Source of the DNA: Bin87 sp034423575
Lineage (GTDB): Bacteria > Chloroflexota > Dehalococcoidia > Lucifugimonadales > UBA3495
Direction: 5' to 3'
Length of the DNA stretch: 64,000 nucleotides
Assembly: GCA_034423575.1 (NCBI GenBank)
Contig: DAOUIF010000078.1
Location: forward strand, 1-64,000
The translations under genes were made by a program, and so were the position numbers. Positions within the stretch are counted from its first letter, which is position 1, and each line of letters begins with the position of its first letter. The notes beneath the pieces are model-generated. The model worked only from the letters and a program-made list of their open reading frames with translations. It was not told where the DNA came from and did not search any database. Below are positions 1 through 11,108 of the stretch, piece by piece.

Positions 1-2455
<2,455 letters not shown>

Positions 2456-2463
<8 letters not shown>

Positions 2464-3907
2464 GGTTACCGGCTTTGTCGAGTTCGGGCGGACTCCGCCG
2501 GAGCGACGCCCCCCATCCGAAAGGGTCGGTGATTACCGGGAGTATTACCACCGCTGGTCCGACGAACAGGCGACGGAGCAGGGCGGGCGTTGCATGGACT
2601 GCGCGGTGCCGTTCTGCCACATGGGGTGCCCCTTAGGAAACGTCATACCGGAGTTCAACCATCAGGTTTACCTGGGGAATTGGGAACGTGCGCTGGAAGT
2701 CCTGCTGAGCACGAACAACTTCCCGGAGTTTACAGGTCGGATCTGCCCCGCCCCCTGTGAAGCCTCCTGTGTGCTCAGCATCAATTCCGATCCGGTTACC
2801 ATCGAATACATCGAGAAGGAAATCAGCGACCGCGCATACGAGCAGGGCTGGATGAAAGCGGTGCCACCCGAGACGCGGACGGGTAAAACCGTAGCCGTGG
2901 TCGGGAGCGGGCCCTCAGGCCTTGCCACTGCCCAGCAACTGAACCGGGCTGGGCACAAGGTCACGGTGCTGGAGCGAGCCGACTACATCGGCGGTCTGCT
3001 GATGCTGGGCATTCCGGACTTCAAGCTGGAAAAGTCGGTGGTGCAACGCCGCATCCAGTTGATGGAGGCCGAGGGTATAGAGTTCCGCACGGGCATCAAC
3101 GTAGGCGTGAACTATCCGGCTGAGAGGCTCCTGGAAGAATACGACGCGGTTTGCCTGACCGGCGGGTCCACCCAGGCAAGGGATCTGGACGTGCCCGGAC
3201 GAGACCTGGATGGCGTGCACTTCGCCATGGATTACCTGCCCCAGCAGAACCGCGTGTTGGCCGGAGAGACTATCAACGGTCAGATCACGGCCGAGGGCAA
3301 ACGAGTCATCATCCTGGGCGGAGGCGACACGGGCGCCGACTGTCTGGGTACCGCTCACCGACAGGGAGCTGAGATCGTCCACCAATTCGAACTGCTCCCC
3401 GAGCCTCCCGAAACCCGCCCGGACGATAACCCGTGGCCGCGCTGGCCAATGATCCTGCGCACTTCCGGCGCCCACGAAGAGGGCGGAGTGCGCGATTACA
3501 ACATCCTCACCAAGTCATTGTCCGGCCAGAACGGCCAGGTCAACCAGTTGCACGCCGTGCGGGTCGATTGGACCCGGGGCGAGAACGGTCGCTTCCAAAT
3601 GGCGGAGGTGCCGGGCAGTGAATTCAGCGTGGACGCAGACCTCGTGCTGCTGGCGATGGGTTTCCTTCACCCGGAACACGGCGGGATGTTGGACCAACTG
3701 GGCGTGGAGTTGGATGGTCGGGGGAACGTCAAGGTCGACGACAACAAGATGACCTCGGTACCGGGCGTGTTCGCCGGCGGCGACATGGTCCGCGGCCAGT
3801 CGTTGGTGGTGTGGGCAATCGCCGAAGGGCGGGACGTTGCTCGTGGCGTGGACCAATACCTGGCGTCTGGAACTAGCCACCTGCCCCGATCCACGGCAAT
3901 CGAGTAA
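2456..3907 (+). CDS. gltD: Glutamate synthase small subunit
   Basis: This 483-aa protein has the normal length for the NADPH-dependent beta subunit. The N-terminal Fe-S domain shows the cysteine clusters CMDCAVPFCHMGC and CPAPCEASC, which bind the two 4Fe-4S centres. An FAD-binding GSGPSGL motif (about residue 150), an NAD(P)-binding GGGDTGADCLG motif (about 285) and the C-terminal GGDMVRGQSLVVWAIAEGR segment typical of this pyridine-nucleotide oxidoreductase family follow. It passes electrons from NADPH through FAD and Fe-S centres to GltB. The ATG lies inside the last codons of gltB (8-bp overlap). A strong hairpin terminator follows the gene. Confidence 0.97.
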
Positions 3908-3932
3908 AACCAGCGGCTAGTGCCATGTATGT

Positions 3933-3968
3933 GAAGGGGCGGGTTTGAGAACCTGCCCCTTCGCTTTA
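3933..3968 (+). terminator. Rho-independent terminator after gltD
   Basis: A 13-bp stem with one G-U pair (GAAGGGGCGGGTT paired with AACCTGCCCCTTC) surrounds a 4-base loop and is followed by TCGCTTTATT. It separates gltD from the convergent minus-strand gene whose stop lies at 3966. The GGGGCGGGT stem core recurs in the terminator at 11074. Confidence 0.8.
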
Positions 3969-4346
3969 TTGCTCGATCAATTCCAGCGCCCGATGAACGA
4001 ACTGGTGGACGTAAGGTCGATCAACCGCGATTTCGAAATCTTCCATTTCGTCGTGGAAGAAGTTCTTGTGGAACTTCTCCGCCGCCGTGAATCCTCCGAT
4101 CAGCAATGGATCGTCGTACTCTTCAGCGAGCCTCTGACTGACATTTTTCATGTCCCGGTGAGTGCGGTGTTTCCAGCCGCGCCGGACCGCGACTGCGGTC
4201 AATGCTTCGTTGGCCGCTCCGTATAGCTTCTCCGATGCCTGCTGCCGTTCGCCGGCGGCAAATTCCCGGTCGGAATCGGCTAGGAACTTGCGGGCGCACT
4301 CCGCATACTCCTGTTCAGTCATGCCACAGGCTCCCGCGTTCGTCAT
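3966..4346 (-). CDS. PaREP1-like (HEPN-type helical) small protein
   Basis: A 126-aa helical protein. The core reads A-R-K-F-L-A-D-S-D-R-E-F-A-A-G-E-R-Q-Q-A-S-E-K-L, then RRGW, a His, EYDD, and KNFFHDEM. This is the pattern of the PaREP1 family (a GD/GE-x-QA-xEK helix, a conserved His, then an H-x-NFY-like motif), which belongs to the HEPN-like helical superfamily. The start at 4346 overlaps the pyk stop as ATGA; an internal ATG at 4322 (MTEQEYAE) is an alternative. It is a paralogue of the protein at 17731-18240: both keep QA.EK..GA, RGW, EYD and H.NF..EM. Molecular function is unknown. I do not see the R-X4-6-H motif of RNase HEPN toxins. Confidence 0.75.
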   Translation of the reverse strand: MTNAGACGMTEQEYAECARKFLADSDREFAAGERQQASEKLYGAANEALTAVAVRRGWKHRTHRDMKNVSQRLAEEYDDPLLIGGFTAAEKFHKNFFHDEMEDFEIAVDRPYVHQFVHRALELIEQ

Positions 4347-5797
4347 ATAGCGTCGGGCGCGGCGGAAGACACTGCGTTGCGACCTATGTGGTCCAGGTAT
4401 TCCTGGATGTTCAGCACCTGGATGGTATTGGTGGTGCCGGTTACGCCGGTCATGAACCCGTGAACCAGTGTGACCACGTCCCGCTCCGAAACCATGCCGG
4501 TGGCCATGGCCGCGTCGACCAGCATGGTGACCAGCTTGGCGACGTCGGGTTCGGCCGGGATGACCCCTTTGGGATTGAGCCCCCAGGCCATGCACACGCG
4601 GCGCTGCACCGCCGCGTCGTGGGAGAACACGATGATGTCGTTTTCGGGCCGGAAGCGCGACATCTCGTAGGCGGCGCGCCCGGTGCTCGTGATCACGATG
4701 GGCTTGGCGTTGAGTGACTTGGCCAACTGGGTCGCGCCCCACGTCACCGATTGCGTCTGGTCCCGTTGCGGGAACTCGGAGTAGTAGTGGTACATCTTTT
4801 CAGCCTGGACGATGGCAGCGTCGGCGATTCGCACCGCCTCCACCGGATACGAGCCCACCGCGATTTCGTCGGAGAGCAGGATGGAATCGCAGCCGTCCAG
4901 GACGGCGTTGGCGATGTCGGACACCTCGGCCCGTGTGGGAGTTGGCGAGTTGACCATGGACCGCAGCATTTGTGTGGCCACTGAGGAGATGCGCCCGGCC
5001 CGATTGGCCTTGGTCACCATGTCCTTCTGGATCACGGGGACCTCCTCCATGGGCATTTCCACGCCCAAGTCACCGCGCGCGACCATGATGCCGTCCACTT
5101 CTCCGAGGATGTCTTCCAGGTTGGCTATGCACTCGCGGCGTTCCAGCTTGGCCATCACCGGAGCGCGGCTGCCGAGCTGGTTGAGATATGCGCGAGCGTA
5201 GCGGACGTCTTCGCCGGTGCGCACAAAAGAGAGCGCTACCCAGTCCACTTCCTGGTCAACTCCAAACTGCAGGGCGATCTTGTCGCTTTCCGTGATTACC
5301 GGCATGTCGATAGGCACGTCGGGGAGATTGACGCCCTTGTACGACGAGAGATTTCCTCCGTTGCGGACATGGGTCTTGACTTCCAGCTCCGGGGTTACTT
5401 CCTGGACTTCCAGGCATACCGTTCCATCGGAAATGTAAACCAGGTTGCCGGGGCGCATGCTGCGCAGGATGTCAGGTTCCGGAAAAGGCAGGAGGAAAGG
5501 AGAAACGGAGGCCGGCTCGTTGACGATGGAAACCTCATCGCCAAAGTTCAACTGTGCCGGCTCGGCCATGGTGCCCAGCCGGAACTTATTGCCGCCCAGG
5601 TCCTGCAGCACTGCCACGGGCCGGTTGTGTCGGTCGGACGCCGCCCGTACATTCGCAATCACTTCAGCATGCTCTTCCAGCGTGCCGTGGGAGAAGTTTA
5701 GGCGGGCGACATCCATGCCGGCGCTGACGAGCCGGTCCAGGATTTCCGGAGACCGGGATGCTGGGCCTATGGTGGCGATGATCTTGGTCTTGCGCAT
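4343..5797 (-). CDS. pyk: Pyruvate kinase
   Basis: This 484-aa protein aligns with pyruvate kinase along its length: ATIGPAS at the N terminus, NFSHG (residues 34-38), AKLERREC carrying the catalytic Lys, MVARGDLGVEMP, ATQMLRSM and the C-terminal allosteric-type domain. It converts PEP and ADP to pyruvate and ATP. At residues 66-75 the K+ loop reads DLGGNKFRLG. Leu, Lys and Leu at rabbit positions 113, 117 and 120 are the combination known from K+-independent pyruvate kinases. The usual SGETA(K/A)G motif is SDEIAVG, with Ile replacing the near-invariant Thr/Ser. The AGAGGT ribosome-binding site precedes ATG at 5797. The last bases overlap the downstream PaREP1-like gene (ATGA). Confidence 0.95.
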   Translation of the reverse strand: MRKTKIIATIGPASRSPEILDRLVSAGMDVARLNFSHGTLEEHAEVIANVRAASDRHNRPVAVLQDLGGNKFRLGTMAEPAQLNFGDEVSIVNEPASVSPFLLPFPEPDILRSMRPGNLVYISDGTVCLEVQEVTPELEVKTHVRNGGNLSSYKGVNLPDVPIDMPVITESDKIALQFGVDQEVDWVALSFVRTGEDVRYARAYLNQLGSRAPVMAKLERRECIANLEDILGEVDGIMVARGDLGVEMPMEEVPVIQKDMVTKANRAGRISSVATQMLRSMVNSPTPTRAEVSDIANAVLDGCDSILLSDEIAVGSYPVEAVRIADAAIVQAEKMYHYYSEFPQRDQTQSVTWGATQLAKSLNAKPIVITSTGRAAYEMSRFRPENDIIVFSHDAAVQRRVCMAWGLNPKGVIPAEPDVAKLVTMLVDAAMATGMVSERDVVTLVHGFMTGVTGTTNTIQVLNIQEYLDHIGRNAVSSAAPDAI

Positions 5798-5836
5798 GAT
5801 ATCTACCTCTGCTCCATCGTCCTCTCTCTTTGGCCC

Positions 5837-5866
5837 ATTATAACCCGGCCCCCGTTTAGGTCGTCA
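5837..5866 (-). promoter_or_regulatory. Candidate promoter of pyk
   Basis: On the minus strand a perfect TATAAT occupies 5842-5837, about 40 bases upstream of the pyk ATG at 5797. A weak -35-like ATGACG lies near 5867-5862. The region 5798-5970 between pyk and the next terminator holds no other convincing gene. Confidence 0.5.
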
Positions 5867-5970
5867 TATTGATACGCGCGACGGTAGCGTCGCTTTTTAT
5901 GGCGTAGCAGTAAATTTACGAGCGTATTTTCGCAGTCCCGCATCGGAAATACGATGACGGGCGACTGCCG

Positions 5971-6005
5971 AAAACAGCAGGGGCGTCCCAAGCGGACGCC
6001 CCTGC
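5971..6005 (-). terminator. Rho-independent terminator of the luciferase-like monooxygenase gene
   Basis: A perfect 12-bp stem (GCAGGGGCGTCC with GGACGCCCCTGC) around a CAAGC loop. In minus-strand direction it is followed by TGTTTT. It lies 29 bases beyond the stop at 6034. Confidence 0.85.
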
Positions 6006-6033
6006 ACTGTCTCTCAGTGATGCGGACAGACTA

Positions 6034-7200
6034 TCAACTGCGCTGGCGGCTTTCCTCGTAGGCCTGAGTGGCGCGGTCGAGACCGGCGCGGCGGTTGACC
6101 TGGAGGGTGTCACGCAGATTGGACGCCCATTGCTGGGAGGTCTGGATGCCGGACAGGCTGCCCTGGAATTGGGGCATGACGTACCGGGCCAACAGCTCGT
6201 ACGACCGGTGCAGCTTGTCACGGGGCGCCCAGTCCTCCACCCGAACCAGCAGCCCACCGAAGCCGCCGGAAATTTCCTGCAGCTCGTTGATGCGCTGGAT
6301 GCAGTCGTCGGGCGTACCTACGATCCATTGCTTGTTGTCGGTCATGAAATCAACGATCTGGTCGCGGGGGACGTCCGGCACTTCGTGGCCGAGAGTATTG
6401 CCGAAATACTCGGTGACGACACGGGCGGAGCCTTCGCGGATGTCCTCCTGGGCCTGCTTCTTGGAATCTGCCAGATGGACACCGACTGAAAGGCGCCATT
6501 CCTCGCGCTTTACGGTTTGACCGTGCTCGGCGGCGGTCTCCTCCGCGATAGCCCACTGGTCTTTCAGGCTGGTGGAGCGCACCATGTCCCGGGGGACGCT
6601 GAGCGAGATGACACCCGCGCCGTACTTGCCCGCCGTGGTCACGCCAGCCGGCGACTGCACCGAAGCGACAACCAGGGGGAAGGGCTGCTGGTAGGGGCGC
6701 AACTGCAAATGGGCGTCGTGCAGCTCGAACCAGTTGCTCTCGTAGGTGTAAGGCTCATCGCTGTCCATCAACCGCTTGATGACGCCAAGGGACTCGTCCA
6801 TCATTTCCCTTTGTCGGGCCGGGTCGATGCCGAACATGTAGGCATCCGACGCCAGGGCGCCGGGGCCAACGCCCAGCATCACGCGCCCGCGGGTGAGGTG
6901 GTCCAGGAGGACCATGCGATTGGCGACCATATAGGGGTGGTGATAGGGGAGGCTCACGACGCCGGTGCCGAGGCGCAGGTTGCGAGTACGCTCGGCGGCG
7001 GTTGCCATGAAGACTTCCGGCGAGGCGATGGTTTCCCACCCGGCGCTGTGATGCTCGCCGACCCAGGCTTCGTCGTAGCCCAGTTGGTCCAGCCACTGGA
7101 GGAGTTCCAGGTCACGCTCAAGGGCCAGGGTTGGGTTCTCGCCGACCCGGTGGAACGGAGCCATAAATACGCCAAATTTCATGCGGGCCGGAGCGTTCAT
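6034..7200 (-). CDS. LLM-class flavin-dependent oxidoreductase (luciferase-like monooxygenase)
   Basis: A 388-aa member of the bacterial luciferase-like (beta/alpha)8 family. Seen in order: KFGVFMAPFH, ERDLELLQWLDQLGYDEAWVGEHHS, the conserved RLGTGVVSLPYHHPYMVANRMVLLD region, GRVMLGVGPGAL, and a C-terminal segment with GTPDDCIQRI. Family members use reduced flavin and O2 to oxidise organic substrates; the substrate here is unknown. I chose ATG 7200 over the upstream ATG 7215 because AGGAGG lies 7-8 bases before 7200. The family is strongly expanded in marine SAR202 genomes, which fits the suggested host. Confidence 0.93.
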   Translation of the reverse strand: MNAPARMKFGVFMAPFHRVGENPTLALERDLELLQWLDQLGYDEAWVGEHHSAGWETIASPEVFMATAAERTRNLRLGTGVVSLPYHHPYMVANRMVLLDHLTRGRVMLGVGPGALASDAYMFGIDPARQREMMDESLGVIKRLMDSDEPYTYESNWFELHDAHLQLRPYQQPFPLVVASVQSPAGVTTAGKYGAGVISLSVPRDMVRSTSLKDQWAIAEETAAEHGQTVKREEWRLSVGVHLADSKKQAQEDIREGSARVVTEYFGNTLGHEVPDVPRDQIVDFMTDNKQWIVGTPDDCIQRINELQEISGGFGGLLVRVEDWAPRDKLHRSYELLARYVMPQFQGSLSGIQTSQQWASNLRDTLQVNRRAGLDRATQAYEESRQRS

Positions 7201-7285
7201 CGATTGCCTCCTCATGTGGCTATGGGAAATTCAAGGTCGCTGGATGCGTCATTCTAACACGCAGGGTCGCAGCATCGGGCGACGG

Positions 7286-7960
7286 TCAGAAGGCGCGGGG
7301 TGGCAGTACCCGGCGGTAGACCCCAGGCGAGCCCGGTGCGTGGCCGTACGTTCCGCCAATGTACTCATGCATCGTGTCCTGGCGACGCTGGTTCTCCCAC
7401 GCCAGGGTTTCCGGCACTTTTTCGTGCTCGAATTCGTACATCGTCAGGTATTTGGGAGCGCCTTCCACGGCGTGATACCGGCGAACGTGGAGGCAGCCTG
7501 GAATCTGCAGGTTTGCCGGCGTGCGCACCGTGTCGTAGTACTCGTTATACTTGGCCTCGATGTCGGCCGGAACATCCATCCGGCCGATCTGCAAGGCGGG
7601 TGCCATCCCTCTCCCCAGGGTGTGTGGGTCGCTTTCGTCGGGATAGATCTGGGTGCAGGCGAGGCGCACGGTGCCCCGCCCCACCACGTTGGGGGACATG
7701 CGCCTGGTCCACTCCGTAGGATTCTGGCTCATGCGCAGGTATTCGTCCGTGTGCAGAGCGTCGACAGTCTCCAACTCGTACACCGCCAGGTAGCGCGGGC
7801 CGCCGCGCAGCGCTTCGTAGCGGGCGGCGTCCAGGAACCCGGGAGCGCTGAGGCGTTCCGGTACGTGTTCTTCGTTGTACCAGGCATTAAATTCGGCGTC
7901 GTTCTCAATGTCGACGTCGGTGAAGACGATCAACAGAGCGGAACCCTTTTTCTTGGCCAT
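7286..7960 (-). CDS. Duplicated dimeric alpha/beta-barrel (EthD/DUF4286-like) protein
   Basis: This 224-aa protein is an internal duplication. Residues ~8-100 (IVFTDVDIENDAEFNAWYNEEHVPERL, then RYLAVYELE) and ~120-215 (MDVPADIEAKYNEYYDTVRTP, then KYLTMYEFE) both show the N-x-W/Y-Y-N/D-x-x-H/R pattern and the terminal YLxxYE strand of ferredoxin-like dimeric alpha/beta-barrel proteins. The second copy replaces the EEHVP His motif with DTVRTP. Such proteins act in degradation or transformation of small organic molecules. A GGGAGGTG site precedes the ATG. It sits 85 bases upstream of the flavin monooxygenase on the same strand, so a shared pathway is plausible. Confidence 0.8.
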   Translation of the reverse strand: MAKKKGSALLIVFTDVDIENDAEFNAWYNEEHVPERLSAPGFLDAARYEALRGGPRYLAVYELETVDALHTDEYLRMSQNPTEWTRRMSPNVVGRGTVRLACTQIYPDESDPHTLGRGMAPALQIGRMDVPADIEAKYNEYYDTVRTPANLQIPGCLHVRRYHAVEGAPKYLTMYEFEHEKVPETLAWENQRRQDTMHEYIGGTYGHAPGSPGVYRRVLPPRAF

Positions 7961-8039
7961 GACGCACCTCCCTTTCGCTCCGCATTAAACCACAACCGCG
8001 AGCGGGGCACCTGGGTTCCAGGGGTTGATCACGGCGCGG

Positions 8040-8877
8040 CTAAGGGCTGCGGGCGCGGTGAAGAAGATGATCGGGCATGAGATTGGGTTGGATTAGATTG
8101 AAGTCGATGGGGTTATCAGGGTATTCGGCGTTATGGCGCGCCAGGTAATCGGCGTAACGGGCGGTGAAGGCGTCCATTTCATCAAGGTCGTGGATGAAAT
8201 GGGGTTCGGCGGGGGGCGTTCGGGCGGCTTTTTCGAGTTCCTGGTCGCTGAGGGGATTGCCGTTGCAGTCGTGTCGGCGGTCTTCGCAGGGAAAGGGGTA
8301 GTAATAGCTGGCGTAGTACACGGGGCCGTGCCGGGCTGAATTCGATATGCTCGGCAAGGCGGCGCTGGGCTTCTATCTCAGCGGGGTCCGGCTCGGCGGG
8401 GTCAGGTTCGGGGTCGGCTTGGGTTGCTTCGGAGGTGTCCTGGCTCTGATCTTCGGCGTCGTGGTTGAAACCGAGGCGGAGGAGTTCTTTGGCGGCGGAG
8501 AGCCGGTGGCAGGGTTTGAAGTCGGGGAGTGCGCCCTGCATGGCGTCGACGAGGAAGCGGACGGCGGCGCGGCCGTGATCGGTTTCATCGCGAACGATTT
8601 CGGCCAATGCGGAACGAATGCGGCGCGTTGCCTCGGTGGTTTCGGTTTCGGCTTGCGGCTGGGAGCGAGGATGGGGTAGAGGGGAGCGTCGAGGGGCGGC
8701 GCGGTCGACGACAGCTTGGGCGGGCTCGAAGCCGAGTTTGACGAGCAGACGGGCGGCGTCGAGGCGGTGGCAGGGCAGGGAGTCGGGGAGTTCGCCGTGC
8801 ATGGTGGATATGAGGAAGCGGACGATGAGCCGGCCGTCCTGGGTTTCCTGGGCGATGATGTCGGCGATATCAGACAT
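8040..8877 (-). pseudogene. Frameshifted protein with two ~45-residue tandem repeats, unknown function
   Basis: From ATG 8877 the frame encodes two copies of one module: DII.AQETQDGRLIVRFL...PCHRLDAARLLVKLGF (from about residue 5) and EIV.RDETDHGRAAVRFL...PCHRLSAAKELLRLGF (from about residue 93). An acidic D/P/E-rich linker follows. Near 8320-8340 (around CGGGGCCGTGCCGGG) the sensible reading moves to another frame. There it continues ARHGPVYYASYYYPFPC, HDCNGNPLSDQE and DLDEMDAFTARYADYLARH and ends at 8040. The original frame turns into low-complexity R/P/Q sequence. One inserted or deleted base explains this. I do not recognise the family. Confidence 0.6.
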
Positions 8878-9058
8878 ATGTTCTGATTGTAGGTTGACGG
8901 GCGGAGGGTGTCAAAGGGAGATGCTCCTCACGCGTACCCGCTTTAGCGACGGGAGTAAATTTACAGGGATAAACGGGATGAAGGGGATTATCAAGAGGAA
9001 GGTTTCGGTTGCCGCTTGCAGTGGTTTGAATTACGATAGACGATGATTTGCGATCAGC
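8878..9058. other. Intergenic region between divergent genes
   Basis: This 181-base region lies between the minus-strand repeat gene and the plus-strand epimerase. It must hold both promoters. I see no strong -10/-35 pair. A purine-rich ACAGGGATAAACGGGATGA tract occurs around 8963-8981. Confidence 0.4.
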
Positions 9059-10108
9059 ATGATCGAACGCAACGGACGTAATGACTTGACACAACGAACC
9101 AAAGCGCTGGTGACCGGTGGGGCTGGGTTCATCGGCTCCCACCTGGTCGATGGGCTGCTGGATAGCGGATACGACGTGGCGGTGGTGGACAACCTGAGCA
9201 GCGGCCAGTTGCGCAACGTGAACCACCAGGCGACTTTTTATCATGCAGAGTTGAACGATGTTCGCTTGAATCAGATCGTCCAGCGGGAACGGCCGGAGAT
9301 CGTGTTTCACCTGGCGGCGCAGAGCAGCGTCCGTCAGTCGGCCATCGATCCGGTGGCCGACGCCGACGCCAACGTGATGGGCACCATCCGTTTGATTGCG
9401 GCGGCGGCTTCCGAAGGCGTGGAGAAGTTCATCTTCTCGTCCACCGGAGGCGCGATCTACGGCGACCCCGAGACGATACCCTGCGACGAAGATACGCCGA
9501 TCAACCCGCTGACTCCTTACGCCCTTTCGAAGTATGTCGGCGAGCAATACCTGGAGCTTTTCAACGAGACGTATGGACTGGATTACACGATCCTCCGGTA
9601 CGCCAACGTTTACGGCCCCGGTCAAAATCCCGATGGGGAAGCCGGCGTGATCGCGATCTTTGCCGGGATGATGCTCAGCGAGCGCAGGCCGCAAATCTTC
9701 GGGGATGGTCTCCAGGAGCGTGATTTTGTCTATGTGTCCGACGTGGTCCGGGCCAACCTCGCCGCCGTCAATAAAGGCCACGGCAGGACGTACAACATCG
9801 GCACCGGGCAGCAGGTCAGCGTAGCGCGGATTTACGAGATGCTGCAGGAAATCGTCGAATTCGATCCGGAGCCGGACTATCGACCTCGGCGAACCGGTGA
9901 GGTGCTCCATATCGCCCTCGACTCCACTCGCGCGGAGAGAGAGCTGAAGTGGACGCCAGAGGTGCCTCTCGAGGAAGGGCTGCGGCGTTCGGTCGAGTAC
10001 GTTCGCGCTTCGTTTTCACAGCGGGCCAACCGTGTAGGGGCCACGGCAGATCGCAGACGCCATCACGCCAATCCGGCGCAAGCAGTCGCCAACGGATCGA
10101 ACAGATAA
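9059..10108 (+). CDS. NAD-dependent epimerase/dehydratase (UDP-glucose 4-epimerase-like)
   Basis: A 349-aa extended short-chain dehydrogenase/reductase. The N-terminal Rossmann motif is VTGGAGFIGSHLVDGLL. HLAAQSSVR is followed by FSSTGGAIYG, and the catalytic YALSK (Tyr-x-x-x-Lys) occurs near residue 157. RYANVYGPGQ and the DFVYVSDVVRA substrate loop are present. These are signatures of GalE-type nucleotide-sugar epimerases; the exact sugar is not determinable. The C-terminal ~35 residues (R/A/N-rich) extend past the fold. Start 9059 is the first ATG; residues 1-13 precede the conserved fold, so a slightly later start is possible. trxB follows after 16 bases. Confidence 0.9.
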   Translation: MIERNGRNDLTQRTKALVTGGAGFIGSHLVDGLLDSGYDVAVVDNLSSGQLRNVNHQATFYHAELNDVRLNQIVQRERPEIVFHLAAQSSVRQSAIDPVADADANVMGTIRLIAAAASEGVEKFIFSSTGGAIYGDPETIPCDEDTPINPLTPYALSKYVGEQYLELFNETYGLDYTILRYANVYGPGQNPDGEAGVIAIFAGMMLSERRPQIFGDGLQERDFVYVSDVVRANLAAVNKGHGRTYNIGTGQQVSVARIYEMLQEIVEFDPEPDYRPRRTGEVLHIALDSTRAERELKWTPEVPLEEGLRRSVEYVRASFSQRANRVGATADRRRHHANPAQAVANGSNR

Positions 10109-10124
10109 AGGAGGAATCCAACCG

Positions 10125-11045
10125 ATGTCCAACGACTACGACGTTGTGATCCTTGGAGCCGGCGCCGCCGGTATGTCGGCGGGGCTCTATTCGACCCGAG
10201 CCATGCTCAGCACGCTCATGATCGAAAGCATCGGTCCCGGCGGTCAACTGCTGATCACCGATGATATCGAGAACTATCCCGGCTTCCGGGACGGCGTAAA
10301 GGGTCAGGCGCTGGCGGATGAGATGTATGTCCAAGCGGAGCGTTTCGGGGCCAGAATGGAGTTCGCCGAAGTCGAAGGTGTGGAAAACCTGTACCAAGAC
10401 CGGAAATTGATCCGTACTTCCGAGGGCGACTTCACAGCGCGGGCCCTGATCATCGCCACCGGCGGTTCCCACAACAAGCTGGGGGTCCCCGGCGAGGACG
10501 AGTTTGGGGGACGCGGCGTTTCGTATTGCGCGGTCTGCGACGGGAATTTCTTTCGTGGGCAGGACGTGGTGGTTGTCGGTGGGGGTGACTCCGCCATGGA
10601 CGAGAGCTACTACCTGACCGGCATCTGCAACTCGGTTACGATCATCCACCGCCGCGACGAACTTCGCGCCACCAAGGTGCTGCAGGACCGCGCCTTTTCC
10701 AACCCGAAGTACAAATGGCTGTGGAGCCATGTCGTCGAGGAGTTCGTGGGCAACGACGTGTTGGAGGCCGCCCGGGTCAAGAACCTGAAAACCGATGAGG
10801 TGTACGACTATCCAACCGCAGCCGCGTTTGTCTACGTCGGTTTCCATCCCAACACGGAGGCCTTCAAAGAGCAGCTGGACATGGATGAACTGGGCCACAT
10901 CCGCAGCGACCTGCACATGAGGACTAACATACCCAGGGTTTACGTCTGTGGCGATGCGCGGGCGGAATCCACCAGGCAACTGGGAGCCGCCGTGGGGGAC
11001 GGGATCACAGCCGCGCTGGCGGCTTTCCATGATCTGTCGTCGTAA
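10125..11045 (+). CDS. trxB: Thioredoxin-disulfide reductase
   Basis: A 306-aa protein of the usual bacterial low-molecular-weight TrxB length. It has the FAD motif GAGAAGMSAGLYSTR near the N terminus, the redox-active CAVCDG near residue 135, the NADPH-binding GGGDSAMDE, and the C-terminal CGDARAESTRQLGAAVGDG FAD loop. It reduces thioredoxin with NADPH in the cytoplasm. AAGGAGG lies about 9 bases before the ATG. A bidirectional terminator follows. Confidence 0.96.
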   Translation: MSNDYDVVILGAGAAGMSAGLYSTRAMLSTLMIESIGPGGQLLITDDIENYPGFRDGVKGQALADEMYVQAERFGARMEFAEVEGVENLYQDRKLIRTSEGDFTARALIIATGGSHNKLGVPGEDEFGGRGVSYCAVCDGNFFRGQDVVVVGGGDSAMDESYYLTGICNSVTIIHRRDELRATKVLQDRAFSNPKYKWLWSHVVEEFVGNDVLEAARVKNLKTDEVYDYPTAAAFVYVGFHPNTEAFKEQLDMDELGHIRSDLHMRTNIPRVYVCGDARAESTRQLGAAVGDGITAALAAFHDLSS

Positions 11046-11073
11046 GCCGGCGACGGCATTGAGGACAAAACGA

Positions 11074-11108
11074 GATTTAGGGGCGGGTCCCATACCCGCC
11101 CCTAAATC
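11074..11108. terminator. Bidirectional terminator between trxB and the TauE/SafE gene
   Basis: A perfect 15-bp stem (GATTTAGGGGCGGGT / ACCCGCCCCTAAATC) with a CCCAT loop. The right arm contains the stop codon region of the convergent gene ending at 11102. Its GC core matches the gltD terminator. The AT-rich outer stem serves as U-tract equivalent in both directions. Confidence 0.75.

Noticed and set aside
5803..5991. 62-aa minus-strand open frame upstream of pyk
   Set aside because: It lies across the pyk promoter and the start of a terminator hairpin and has no recognisable domain.
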